A DNA stretch of 64,000 nucleotides, from assembly GCA_011369445.1 (NCBI GenBank), contig DRQF01000023.1:1-64000 (forward strand), written 5' to 3'. A model generated the notes under the pieces. That model made no database searches. It was not told the origin of the DNA and saw only the letters and a list, made by a program, of their open reading frames with translations. Positions 17,777 to 25,750 of the stretch are shown here, piece after piece. Origin of the DNA: Planctomycetota bacterium. Lineage in GTDB: Bacteria > Planctomycetota > GCA-002687715 > DRQF01. A program made the translations under genes and the position numbers. Within the stretch, counting starts at the first letter, position 1; every line of letters begins with the position of its first letter.

Positions 17777-18496
17777 TCAGAGCTTGAAGTCTTCCCCCAG
17801 ATAGACCTCGCGAACCTTCGGGTCGGCGAGGATCTCGTCCGGTGAGCCCTCGGCCAGAATACGTCCGCGGTCCATGATGTAGGCGCGGTCGCAGACGTCG
17901 AGGGTTTCTCGCACGTTGTGATCCGTGACGAGAACACCGATGCCGCGATCCGTCAGATGGCGGACGATCCTGCGGATCTCCGCGACCGCGATGGGGTCGA
18001 TGGCGGCGAAGGGTTCGTCCAAGAGCAGGTACCGGGGTCGCGCCGCGAGGGCGCGAGCGATCTCGACGCGGCGGCGTTCGCCCCCCGAAAGACTCGTGGC
18101 GGGGCGCTGACCCAGGTGGCCGATCTGCAGTTCTTCCATCCAGCGGGTCAACTCCGCCCGGCGCCCCCTGCGATCGAGATCGGGCCGGAGTTCCAGGGCC
18201 ACCCGGATGTTGTCGGCAACGTTGAGTCCTCGAAAGACGGAGGCCTCCTGGGGCAGGTACCCCAGGCCTCGGACGGCACGGGCATGGACTGGCAGGCCGG
18301 CCAGATTGTCTCCGTCCAGCAGGATGCTTCCCCCATCCGCCGCAACGAGGCCCACGACCATGCGGAACGTCGTCGTCTTGCCGGCGCCATTGGGGCCGAG
18401 AAGGCCCACCACCTCCTTGCGGTCGACCCGGAGCGAGACCCCGGCGACGACTTCCTGACGTCGGTAGCTCTTTCTGAGTTCGTTCGCTTGCAGCAA
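17777..18496 (-). CDS. lptB: LPS export ABC transporter ATPase LptB
   Basis: This 239-residue ATPase powers extraction of lipopolysaccharide from the inner membrane with LptF and LptG. It has Walker A GPNGAGKTT, LPQEASVFRGLNV after the Q-loop (a close match to LptB), signature LSGGERRRVEIARAL, Walker B YLLLDEPFAAIDP and GVLVTDHNVRETL. The likely start is TTG 18496 with AGAAGGGA upstream; no ATG lies near the first conserved residues. The much longer open frame upstream runs antisense through lptF and is not coding. It is divergent from lptF, with starts about 79 nt apart, so one control region serves the complex. LptA and LptC are not seen nearby. Confidence 0.93.
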   Translation of the reverse strand: MLQANELRKSYRRQEVVAGVSLRVDRKEVVGLLGPNGAGKTTTFRMVVGLVAADGGSILLDGDNLAGLPVHARAVRGLGYLPQEASVFRGLNVADNIRVALELRPDLDRRGRRAELTRWMEELQIGHLGQRPATSLSGGERRRVEIARALAARPRYLLLDEPFAAIDPIAVAEIRRIVRHLTDRGIGVLVTDHNVRETLDVCDRAYIMDRGRILAEGSPDEILADPKVREVYLGEDFKL

Positions 18497-18574
18497 GTGT
18501 CGGGAGTCCCTTCTGGTTCGTCCTTCGTGTCGTACTATAGCGTGCCGCGATGGCTTCGTCCCAGGGAGGGGTTC

Positions 18575-19630
18575 TTGCTGCTGCTGGATCGTTATCTCGT
18601 GCGGGAGATGGCCAAGCCTTTCCTCTTGGTCCTGACCCTGCTTTGCCTCGTATTCGCTGCCTACAGCGCCACGGATTTCTTGGGCGACGCGGCGACCGGA
18701 CTGCTCGCGGCCGAGTCGGTGGCGCGCCTCGTCCTGTACAAGACGGCTATCGCGCTGGAGACTCTGCTTCCCCTGTCGCTGTTCATCACGGTCGTCTTCA
18801 GCCTGGGACGATTGGACCGGCGCCGGGAGTTGGTTGCGATGAACGCATGCGGCTACTCGGACGGTCGCATGGCCAGGGGCGCTGCCTTTCTCTTTGTCGT
18901 GGCGGCGCTCGTCACGGCGGTTCTCTCCCTTTGGTTGCGTCCCGCGGCGTACCGATCGATCTACGCTCTCCAGGCCCGAGTCGTGGAAGAACTCACCTTG
19001 GACGATCTCCAAGACTCTCGCTTCTACGAATCCCTGGACGGAAAAGAGGTCTTCTACGTCGGGAAACGGGACGGGACCGACGGAGCCCTCAGCCGCATCT
19101 TTCTGTGGATCGAGCACGATCCCCAACCCCTCGTCGCCGTTGCGCGCAGGGCGAAGCTGTTGCCGGTCACGGACGAAGGGCCCCGCAGGGTCGTCCTCCA
19201 AGATCTTCGGGTCTTCGGGACCCTGGGACGGTTCTCTGGCGTGAGGTCGGGGCGGTTCGTCTGTGATCTCCCCGTTCCCCGAGTTCTGCCCGTCGGGTAC
19301 AAGCGGAAGGCCGCATCCACGAGCCACCTGTTGTCCTCGAGCCGTCCCAAGGACGTGGCCGAGCTCCAGTGGCGATTGACACGTCCCTGGAGCACGCTGC
19401 TCGTCGGGTTCTTGGCGTTCCTTTTCGGCCGATGGCGGGGGCAGAGGTTCTCCGGCATGCTCATGGCCCTGGGCGCCTTCGTCGCCTACTACCAGGTCAG
19501 CATCGTGGCGCGAAACGGGGTCGAGCAGGGGGCGATCGGCGCTGTTCCAGGGCTTTGGTGGGTGGATGGTCTTTTGGCCCTCATCGTGGTTTGGCAGTAC
19601 CGGGTTCGGACCCATTGGGGGCGCACCTGA
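18575..19630 (+). CDS. lptF: LptF/LptG-family LPS export permease (first copy)
   Basis: This membrane permease of the YjgP/YjgQ family has about 351 residues. It starts with LLLLDRYLVREMAKPFLLVL, the family N-terminus, followed by hydrophobic segments to about 125. A periplasmic beta-jellyroll-like region follows (about 130-260), then three C-terminal helices beginning at RPWSTLLVGFLAF. With lptG and LptB it should form the LptB2FG complex. The start is uncertain: TTG 18575 has GGGAGG 5 nt upstream, and a GTG at 18542 is in frame. The lptG GTG lies 49 nt after the stop. A TACTAT box at 18533 lies in the lptB/lptF divergent spacer. Assignment as F and not G rests on gene order only. Confidence 0.85.
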   Translation: MLLLDRYLVREMAKPFLLVLTLLCLVFAAYSATDFLGDAATGLLAAESVARLVLYKTAIALETLLPLSLFITVVFSLGRLDRRRELVAMNACGYSDGRMARGAAFLFVVAALVTAVLSLWLRPAAYRSIYALQARVVEELTLDDLQDSRFYESLDGKEVFYVGKRDGTDGALSRIFLWIEHDPQPLVAVARRAKLLPVTDEGPRRVVLQDLRVFGTLGRFSGVRSGRFVCDLPVPRVLPVGYKRKAASTSHLLSSSRPKDVAELQWRLTRPWSTLLVGFLAFLFGRWRGQRFSGMLMALGAFVAYYQVSIVARNGVEQGAIGAVPGLWWVDGLLALIVVWQYRVRTHWGRT

Positions 19631-19679
19631 TGGGGACGGGCGGGAACGCGCTTCCCCCGCGGCCAGGGAGGGAACGATC

Positions 19680-20768
19680 GTGAACACGCTGGATCGCTAC
19701 GTGGGCAGGGCGTTTCTGCGCGGCTTCCTGGTGGTTGGTGCCGTTCTCCTGAGTCTTTTCAGCATTGCTGCCTTGGTCAAGGAGACGGACGATCTGGGGC
19801 GCGGAGGCTACGGGCTCGATGACGCTCTTCTCCAGATTCTTCTCACGACGCCTCGCAGGATCTCCGAGCTGTCTCCCGTGGCGGCCCTGCTCGGCGCCAT
19901 TCTCGGTCTTGGACTCTTGGCGGCTCATCGGGAAATCCTCGTCATTCGAGCGCTCGGGGGAAGCGCGCCCAGGGTCGCGCTGGCTGTCCTCAAGACCGCC
20001 GTTCCGTGCGCCGTGGCTCTCGCCCTGCTCATGGAGTTCATCTCGCCCCCCTTGGAGAAGGCGGCACGGGAGCGCTCGGTGCTGTTCCGATCGGACCGTC
20101 CGAGCCTGAGCACGTCACGGGGGTACTGGTTCCGCGAAGGAACGAGTTTTCTCCGCGTGGAAGACGTGGAGGATCAGACCCACCTTCGAGGCCTCGAGAT
20201 CTACCGTTTCGACGACAAGGGCCGCTTGGTCGAGAACCTCCGAGCGGCGCGGGCCACCCTGGAACTGGAGGAGGCTCGTTGGAGACTGGAGGACGTTCGG
20301 CGCGAGGAGTTCACGGGGCTAACCAGCCAGGTCGAGCACCGGGATACGATGAATTGGGCCTCGAGTTTGGGCGCGGACGAACTGGAACTCATTCTGCAGG
20401 CGCCCGAGACCTTGGCCCCGAGTGAGCTTTTCCGACAGGTGCGGGTGCGTCGAAAACGTGGGCTGGCCGTGGAACGCTACCAACTCGTCCTCTGGAAGAA
20501 GCTGGCGCGTCCCTTCGAGTTCTTGGCGATGCTTCTGCTCTCGTTCCCGTTCATGCTCACGGTGACGCTCGCGGCGGGGTTGGGAAAGCGCTTCGCCCTT
20601 GGGGCTCTTCTGGGCGGACTCGTCTTCCTGTTGGGAAAGGCTTCCGCCTACCTGGGACTACTTCTGCACCTGCCGCCCCAGCTGACGGCCCTGACGCCCC
20701 TGCTCATCGTGCTGGGGCTCACTGGCATCCTGCTGGCGGCTCAGTTCCCCGAGTCCAGGACGGTCTGA
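19680..20768 (+). CDS. lptG: LptF/LptG-family LPS export permease (second copy)
   Basis: This 362-residue partner permease has VNTLDRYVGRAFLRGF at the N-terminus, transmembrane segments to about 120, a periplasmic domain (about 130-270) with the beta-jellyroll pattern, and C-terminal helices from LVLWKKLARPFEFLAM onward; that Lys-Lys-x-Ala-x-Pro segment is typical of LptG. GTG 19680 is preceded by GGGAGGGA at good spacing. It is cotranscribed with lptF. Its 3' end overlaps the convergent phosphoesterase gene by 28 nt. Confidence 0.88.
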   Translation: MNTLDRYVGRAFLRGFLVVGAVLLSLFSIAALVKETDDLGRGGYGLDDALLQILLTTPRRISELSPVAALLGAILGLGLLAAHREILVIRALGGSAPRVALAVLKTAVPCAVALALLMEFISPPLEKAARERSVLFRSDRPSLSTSRGYWFREGTSFLRVEDVEDQTHLRGLEIYRFDDKGRLVENLRAARATLELEEARWRLEDVRREEFTGLTSQVEHRDTMNWASSLGADELELILQAPETLAPSELFRQVRVRRKRGLAVERYQLVLWKKLARPFEFLAMLLLSFPFMLTVTLAAGLGKRFALGALLGGLVFLLGKASAYLGLLLHLPPQLTALTPLLIVLGLTGILLAAQFPESRTV

Positions 20769-21706
20769 TCCACCGCCCGCGCGTGACGGATGACCCCGAG
20801 GTCCTCGGCGTCGGCCGCGGCGAAGGATCGGGACTCAGGGTCCCACTTCGACGCGGTCAGAGTGAGTCGCACACCGCCGCGCTCGCGCTCGAGGCGGAGC
20901 CTGTGATACCGTGCGCGACGTTCCTCTCCCTCGAGCCCCATGGCGGAGGCCGAGCCCACCCCGAGACTCCAGACGTCCTCGCCTCGGATTCTCAGGCGCG
21001 ACCGTACCGAGCGATGCGCATGACCGTGAAGAATGAGTTCGACTCCGGTCTTCTCGAGACAGTCCAAAAGCAGCGCGCGATCCTCCAGATCCTTCCGAGG
21101 ACGAACGACTCCGGATTCGGCCGGGTGATGGAGGTAGAGAATGCGAAACAATCCTTCCTTCCCGAGCTCCGAGAGCATCGCTTCCAGACGACGACTCTGC
21201 GGCACGCCGACTCGACCCGCGGCGGAAAACGGGGGCGTGGGGATCGCGGTCGAAAGACCCACGAACGCGAACTCACCACGGACGTCCACGCGGGGGAAAT
21301 GACCCCAGGCAGGCGGTCCTTCCGTCGGTCGAGGGGCCTCGGTCGGCAGATAGGGGGCGAGGCGTCCCAGGCCTTCCTCGTAACTCGAGCGGGCGTAGGC
21401 CTCGTGATTCCCTGGGACCACCAGGACGCGCTCCGGTCCCCCCAGCCGACGGAGGAACGCCGCCGCTTCGGAGAATTCGTCGGGGAGGCCCAAGTGAGTG
21501 AGGTCTCCGGTGACGAGCAAAACGTCCGGCGGTGCGGCCTCGAGATCCTTCCTCAAGGCCGCCAGAACCTCCGGGCGATGTTCGCGCCTTCGACGGAATG
21601 CCCACGACAGGTAGCCAAGAAGGCGCTTGCCCGCCAATTGCCTCCAGCCCAGGCCGGAGAGTCCGGTCAGGTGGAGGTCGGAGGTGTGGGCAATGTCACA
21701 GGCCAT
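20741..21706 (-). CDS. Calcineurin-type metallophosphoesterase
   Basis: This 321-residue protein has all five metallophosphoesterase motifs: SDLHL (Asp10, His12), GDLTHLG, GNHEA, LHHP and HGHAHRS. It should bind two metal ions and hydrolyse a phosphoester; the substrate could be a nucleotide, UDP-sugar or phospholipid headgroup. The N-terminus starts directly at the first motif with no signal peptide, so it acts in the cytoplasm or at the inner face of the membrane. ATG 21706 has GGGAGA upstream. It lies next to lipid-related genes (DAG kinase, divergent). A UDP-diacylglucosamine hydrolase (LpxH/LpxI-like) role can be imagined but is not supported by specific residues. Confidence 0.88.
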   Translation of the reverse strand: MACDIAHTSDLHLTGLSGLGWRQLAGKRLLGYLSWAFRRRREHRPEVLAALRKDLEAAPPDVLLVTGDLTHLGLPDEFSEAAAFLRRLGGPERVLVVPGNHEAYARSSYEEGLGRLAPYLPTEAPRPTEGPPAWGHFPRVDVRGEFAFVGLSTAIPTPPFSAAGRVGVPQSRRLEAMLSELGKEGLFRILYLHHPAESGVVRPRKDLEDRALLLDCLEKTGVELILHGHAHRSVRSRLRIRGEDVWSLGVGSASAMGLEGEERRARYHRLRLERERGGVRLTLTASKWDPESRSFAAADAEDLGVIRHARAVDQTVLDSGN

Positions 21707-21882
21707 GGGGTCTCCCGGGACCCCGGTGGTTCGGTGGGTCCTCGTGAGTATAGAATCGGGCGGAGGGTTGCGCCAATGCGCACCCAAGGAGGACCTTCGC
21801 CATCGCATCCCCGTCGTCCCTACATTCCGAAGCCCACGCGACGAACCGGGTCGGATCCCCTTCGTCGGAGAACGTCATTCCC

Positions 21883-22848
21883 GTGAAGCACATAGGAATG
21901 ATCTCGGGACCGGGCTATCACAACAACCGCGGCGGCCTGAGTCGGATGCGGCGCTTCTTGGCCGGAATTCCGGAATTGAGGCATGAGGAGGTCGCCACCC
22001 CCGTGGACGTGGCAAGGGCGCTTTCCAAGTTCCGCGAAGCCAACGTGCGACTCGTTGTCGTGAACGGTGGGGATGGCACGCTTTCGATGGTCGTCACGGA
22101 GGTGATGCTCCGCCGCGCCGTCGGCGACGCGGCTCCACTCTTGGCCGTCCTCGAGGGTGGGCGAACGAACATGAGCGCGGGGGATTTTGGTTGCCGCGGA
22201 CGTCCTACCCGCGCATTGCGTCGCATCCTCCGTTGGGCCGAACGGCCGGGAGGCGACGGCGACATCGTCGAGCGAGCCGTGATCCGTCTGACGACATCGC
22301 CAGAGTCTCCGAGTCGCTATGGTTTTTTCGTGGGCGGTGGAATCATCTATCACGGTTCCAAGGGATGCTGGACCTTTCGTGAAACGAGCGTCTTGCCCGC
22401 CAGCGAAACGGGGCTGGGGACGGCGCTCGGCGTTGCGGCCATTCTGGGAAAACTGCTCGTCGGCAAGACCCCCTACCCGCCGGTCACGGTGGGCGTCACG
22501 GCTGACGGCGTCGACCTGGGAGCAAGACCATGGGTCGCCCTCTTCGTCACGACGCTCGAGCGCATGGCGCTGGGGATACGGCCTTTCTGGGGAGAGGGCG
22601 ACGGTCCGCTCCGCATCACCGGTGTGCCCGATCCTCCGCGAGGCGTTTTTCTCTCCGCACCCTGGTCGTTGCGGGGGAAACCCTGCCGGTGGACTTCACC
22701 GGAACGAGGCTACACGAGTCTACGAGCTCGCACGGCTGTTCTTACCCACATCGACGGTGTCACGCTGGACGGAGAATTGATCCAGCCCGAGGACGGTCAA
22801 CCCATGAGTCTGGATGCGACCGAGTCCTTGAGATTCGTGAGGACATGA
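21883..22848 (+). CDS. Diacylglycerol kinase-like lipid kinase
   Basis: This 321-residue protein has the DAGK/sphingosine-kinase catalytic fold. NGGDGTLSMV (Gly62-Gly-Asp64-Gly-Thr66) is the nucleotide-binding motif, and EGGRTNMSAGDFG replaces the usual GTxNDxAR stretch. The second domain has VGGGIIYHGS and FVTTLERMALGIRPFWGEG. It would phosphorylate a lipid alcohol such as diacylglycerol to phosphatidic acid. The start is GTG 21883 with GGAGAA upstream, with an in-frame ATG five codons later. It is first in a tightly coupled operon; its stop overlaps the next start (ATGA). A TATAGAAT box at 21749 lies in the divergent spacer. Confidence 0.82.
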   Translation: MKHIGMISGPGYHNNRGGLSRMRRFLAGIPELRHEEVATPVDVARALSKFREANVRLVVVNGGDGTLSMVVTEVMLRRAVGDAAPLLAVLEGGRTNMSAGDFGCRGRPTRALRRILRWAERPGGDGDIVERAVIRLTTSPESPSRYGFFVGGGIIYHGSKGCWTFRETSVLPASETGLGTALGVAAILGKLLVGKTPYPPVTVGVTADGVDLGARPWVALFVTTLERMALGIRPFWGEGDGPLRITGVPDPPRGVFLSAPWSLRGKPCRWTSPERGYTSLRARTAVLTHIDGVTLDGELIQPEDGQPMSLDATESLRFVRT

Positions 22849-23819
22849 GGGCTGCCGAGGACGAGCACGACGGCGGGGAGGGGGATCCTCTGGTGGGGTC
22901 GGTCCTCGATGAGTTGCGGAAACCTCTTCCAAGGGGGGTGGAGCCTTTGGTCCGTGCGATTCGCGAGCGATTCGGCGCTTCGCTCGAGGCCGTGGTGTTC
23001 TACGGGTCCGCGCGCCGGGGAGATGATCTGGGTGAGACGTTGGCGGATCTTCTGGTTGTCGTGGACGGTTATCGACGTGCCTACGGCAGATGGGCTCCGG
23101 CTCTCGCGAACGCGCTCCTTCCACCCAACGTTTTCTATCTCGAGGAGCACGGAGGGGGGGACGTTGAGGTGAGAGCCAAGTACGCCCTCGTCTCCAGTCG
23201 CGATCTCATTCGCTATACCGCTTCCCACCGACTCCAGGTCTATTTCTGGGGGCGTTTCGCACAGCCTTGCCGACTGGCGTGGAGACGGGACGAGGAGGCC
23301 GAGGAACGGCTCGCGCGGACCCTCGCAGCAGCCGTGAGAACGTTTCTCGGAGAGACGGCATCTCTCGTGCGAGGCTCACTTCCACCGGAAGAAATCTGGG
23401 CCAAGGGCCTCACAACCTGCTATGGCACCGAGCTGCGGACGGAGGACGAGGGGCGAGCCCGTCGCATCGTGGAGAGCGAGGCCAGTGTTTACCGCGAGCG
23501 GACCGCGGCCGCGCTCAAAGGGAGCGGATGCCAGGGGCTCTCGTGGAACGACGGGCGTGTGGACATCGACCTCTCCACCTGGGCCCGTTTTCGAGGTCGC
23601 ATGCGTTGGCTCGTCCGCAAGCCCCACGGGAAGCTTCTCAACCTTCTCCGTTTGCTGAAGGCCGTGTTCACTTTTGAGGGCGGCGTCGACTATGCCCTGT
23701 GGAAGATTCGTCGCCACAGCGGGGTCGAGGTCGAGGTGTCGGATCGAGTTCGCAGGCACCCCTTGCTCTTTGCGTGGCCGACCCTGTGGAGAATCTATCG
23801 CGCGGGGGGATTCCGGTGA
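22845..23819 (+). CDS. Tam41-like nucleotidyltransferase, putative CDP-diacylglycerol synthase
   Basis: This 324-residue protein has a nucleotidyltransferase core, FYGSARRGDDLGETLADLLVVV (YGS at 53-55). It also has a segment AKYALVSSRDLI at 111-122 and YFWGRFAQPCRLAW at 133-146. These parallel the KYGVVSxxDLI and LYxAGRLHKPV stretches of Tam41/Mmp37, the mitochondrial CDP-DAG synthase. The C-terminus, with LLRLLKAVFTFEGGVDYALWK, is consistent with the family's helical tail. It would convert phosphatidic acid and CTP to CDP-DAG, directly after the DAG kinase in the operon. ATG 22845 overlaps the previous stop by 4 nt. The family call is read from motifs by eye; the reaction is inferred. Confidence 0.68.
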   Translation: MRAAEDEHDGGEGDPLVGSVLDELRKPLPRGVEPLVRAIRERFGASLEAVVFYGSARRGDDLGETLADLLVVVDGYRRAYGRWAPALANALLPPNVFYLEEHGGGDVEVRAKYALVSSRDLIRYTASHRLQVYFWGRFAQPCRLAWRRDEEAEERLARTLAAAVRTFLGETASLVRGSLPPEEIWAKGLTTCYGTELRTEDEGRARRIVESEASVYRERTAAALKGSGCQGLSWNDGRVDIDLSTWARFRGRMRWLVRKPHGKLLNLLRLLKAVFTFEGGVDYALWKIRRHSGVEVEVSDRVRRHPLLFAWPTLWRIYRAGGFR

Positions 23820-24670
23820 GCGCGTCCGAGCGCGCGCTCGTTCTGGCGGGGGAGAGGCCCGAGGGGGATCCCATGGCTACCGCCTTCGGGACGGCGTCGA
23901 AGGTGCTCCTTCCGGTGGCCGGGCGTCCCATGTTGTTCCATGTCCTCGATGCGTTGGCCGGGGCGGATCTCGAACGACCGTTTCTGGTCTCGGCGCTCTG
24001 GGAGCGGCTGCGGGATGAGCCGACCCTCGCCCGCCTCGTTGGCGAGGGTGTGGTCGAGGCCGTCCCCATGGGGCGATCGCCCTGCCTGTCCGCCATGGAG
24101 GCGCTGGACCGGTTGCCGGAAGAAGGCGCCGTCTTCATCACGACGGGCGATCACCCCCTCCTGACGCCCTCGCTGATCGAGGCGTTCCTGGCCCGGGCGC
24201 GGCGGGAAACGGCGGACTTGGTCGTGGGTGTGACGCCATCTGGACCGGTGCTCCAGGCCTTTCCGGGCCGGCGACGCACCGTCTACCGGCTGTCGGACGG
24301 CGGCTTCTGCGGCTGCAACCTCTTTTACCTCAGGGGGAAGCGAGGGCGGCGCGTCATCGATTTCTGGCGGTGCGTGGAATCGCAGCGGAAGAGTCCTCTC
24401 CGGTTGGCGTTCACCATCGGTCCGGGGGCTCTTCTGCGTTACGCTTTCCGACGGCTCAGTTTGAGCCAGGCCTTGGATCACCTCTCCCGGAAGACGGAGG
24501 CGCGGGTGGCTCCCGTGATCTTGGATGAACCCGAGGCCGCCGTGGACGTCGACCGCCCCGAGGACCGGGAATTGGTCGAGGAGATCCTTCGTCGACGAGG
24601 AGCGAATCCTGCCCGTGAAAACGCGACGCCGCATCAAGGTATGGACGCTCACGGGTTACCGCGCGGGTGA
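23816..24670 (+). CDS. MobA-like NTP-transferase domain protein
   Basis: This 284-residue protein has a GT-A/MobA-type nucleotidyltransferase fold. LVLAGERPEGDP leads into SKVLLPVAGRPMLFHVLDAL, the sugar-phosphate nucleotidyltransferase N-terminal signature. ITTGDHPLLTP carries the metal-binding Asp, and DVDRPED sits near the end. It would transfer CMP, UMP or GMP to a phosphorylated small molecule, possibly the headgroup precursor for the lipid made by its neighbours. GTG 23816 overlaps the Tam41-like stop (GTGA). The 3' end overlaps the ELM1 gene by 56 nt, an unusually long overlap that suggests strong coupling. Substrate unknown. Confidence 0.78.
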   Translation: MSASERALVLAGERPEGDPMATAFGTASKVLLPVAGRPMLFHVLDALAGADLERPFLVSALWERLRDEPTLARLVGEGVVEAVPMGRSPCLSAMEALDRLPEEGAVFITTGDHPLLTPSLIEAFLARARRETADLVVGVTPSGPVLQAFPGRRRTVYRLSDGGFCGCNLFYLRGKRGRRVIDFWRCVESQRKSPLRLAFTIGPGALLRYAFRRLSLSQALDHLSRKTEARVAPVILDEPEAAVDVDRPEDRELVEEILRRRGANPARENATPHQGMDAHGLPRG

Positions 24671-25748
24671 GCGCCAGCAGATCCTCGCTCTGGCGGAAGC
24701 CCTGGGCTTTCCCTTCGAGGAGAAGCTCATCCACCACGGGATCGGGACGGCCGGCGCGAGCCTTCTGCGGAGGGTTTCGCTCGTGGGGATCCCCGCCTCT
24801 GACCGGGCAGCGCTCGCTCCGCCCTTTCCCGATCTTCTGATCGCGGCGGGTGCCAGGAACGAGCCCGCGGCTCGCTGGATTCGCAGACGTTCGCGCGGAG
24901 GGACGAAACTCGTCTTCGTCGGTCGAACCTGGGCGCCTCCCAGCGCCTTCGATCTCGTCGTGACCACGCCCCAATACCGCGTCCCGCCGGCGCCACAGGT
25001 CTTGGAGAACCTGGGAACGTTGCATCGCGTGCGCTCGGATCGTCTCGGCCGGGCTGGAAAGCGGTTTCGCGGAGAGTTCGCTCGGTGTCCCAAGCCGCGT
25101 CTGGGGGTCCTCGTGGGTGGGCCCAGCGGACCCTATGCGTTCGGCGTGCGCGCCGCGAGGCGCCTCGTTCGCGCGGCGGAGGAGGAGGCGCGAAGGCTGG
25201 GTGCGAGCTCGCTTCTCGTCACGACCAGCGCCAGAACTCCTTCGGACGTCGTGACGGTCCTCGAGGAGGAGTTCACGATGCCCGCCTTCGTCCATCGTTG
25301 GCGACGGAATGATCCGGAGAACCCCTACCTCGCCATTCTCGCCGAAAGCGCGGCGTTGCTCGTCACCGGCGATAGCGTGGCGATGATCAGCGAGGCCATT
25401 CAGACGGGAAAGACGGTCCGACTGTTCGATCCGGGCCGTGGGCGATTCTCGATGCGTGCCCCCGACGGCCCTCCCGTCACGGACGCCGAGAAGAACGACT
25501 TTCGCTGGAAAGCCTGGGGCTATGACTTGATGATGCGCCGGGGGCCTCGGAGGCTCTCGAGAGATCTCGCTTTGTTTCACCGTCGGATCATCGGTGCGGG
25601 CCATGCCGGCTGGGTGGGAGACCCTCTCCCGCCGACCCGGCCCGAACCGCCGCGAGATCTCGAGAGGACGGTGGAACGAGTTCGCGCACTCCTGAGGATC
25701 GGAGCTGGCGACGTCCATGAGGAGTTCGGTGTCGCCGCGGAGGCGTGA
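24615..25748 (+). CDS. Mitochondrial-fission ELM1-family protein (GT-B-like), copy 1
   Basis: This protein has about 377 residues and belongs to the ELM1 family (named after a plant mitochondrial protein). Bacterial members have a GT-B-like fold and unknown function. It has VWTLTGYRAGERQQILALAEALG near the N-terminus, PDLLIAAGARN, RPxxFDLVVTTPQY-type text, VLVGGPSGPY, TTSARTPSDVV and LVTGDSVAMISEA, all matching the second copy at 32750-33865. GTG 24615 lies inside the end of the previous gene, with GAGGAG upstream. As last gene of the DAG-kinase/Tam41 operon, it may be a glycosyltransferase acting on the lipid product. It ends 2 nt from the convergent methyltransferase gene. Confidence 0.75.
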   Translation: MKTRRRIKVWTLTGYRAGERQQILALAEALGFPFEEKLIHHGIGTAGASLLRRVSLVGIPASDRAALAPPFPDLLIAAGARNEPAARWIRRRSRGGTKLVFVGRTWAPPSAFDLVVTTPQYRVPPAPQVLENLGTLHRVRSDRLGRAGKRFRGEFARCPKPRLGVLVGGPSGPYAFGVRAARRLVRAAEEEARRLGASSLLVTTSARTPSDVVTVLEEEFTMPAFVHRWRRNDPENPYLAILAESAALLVTGDSVAMISEAIQTGKTVRLFDPGRGRFSMRAPDGPPVTDAEKNDFRWKAWGYDLMMRRGPRRLSRDLALFHRRIIGAGHAGWVGDPLPPTRPEPPRDLERTVERVRALLRIGAGDVHEEFGVAAEA

Positions 25749-25750
25749 AT

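Noticed and set aside
18497-19687. Reverse-strand extension in front of lptB
   Set aside because: Antisense to lptF; the family start is at TTG 18496 with a ribosome site.
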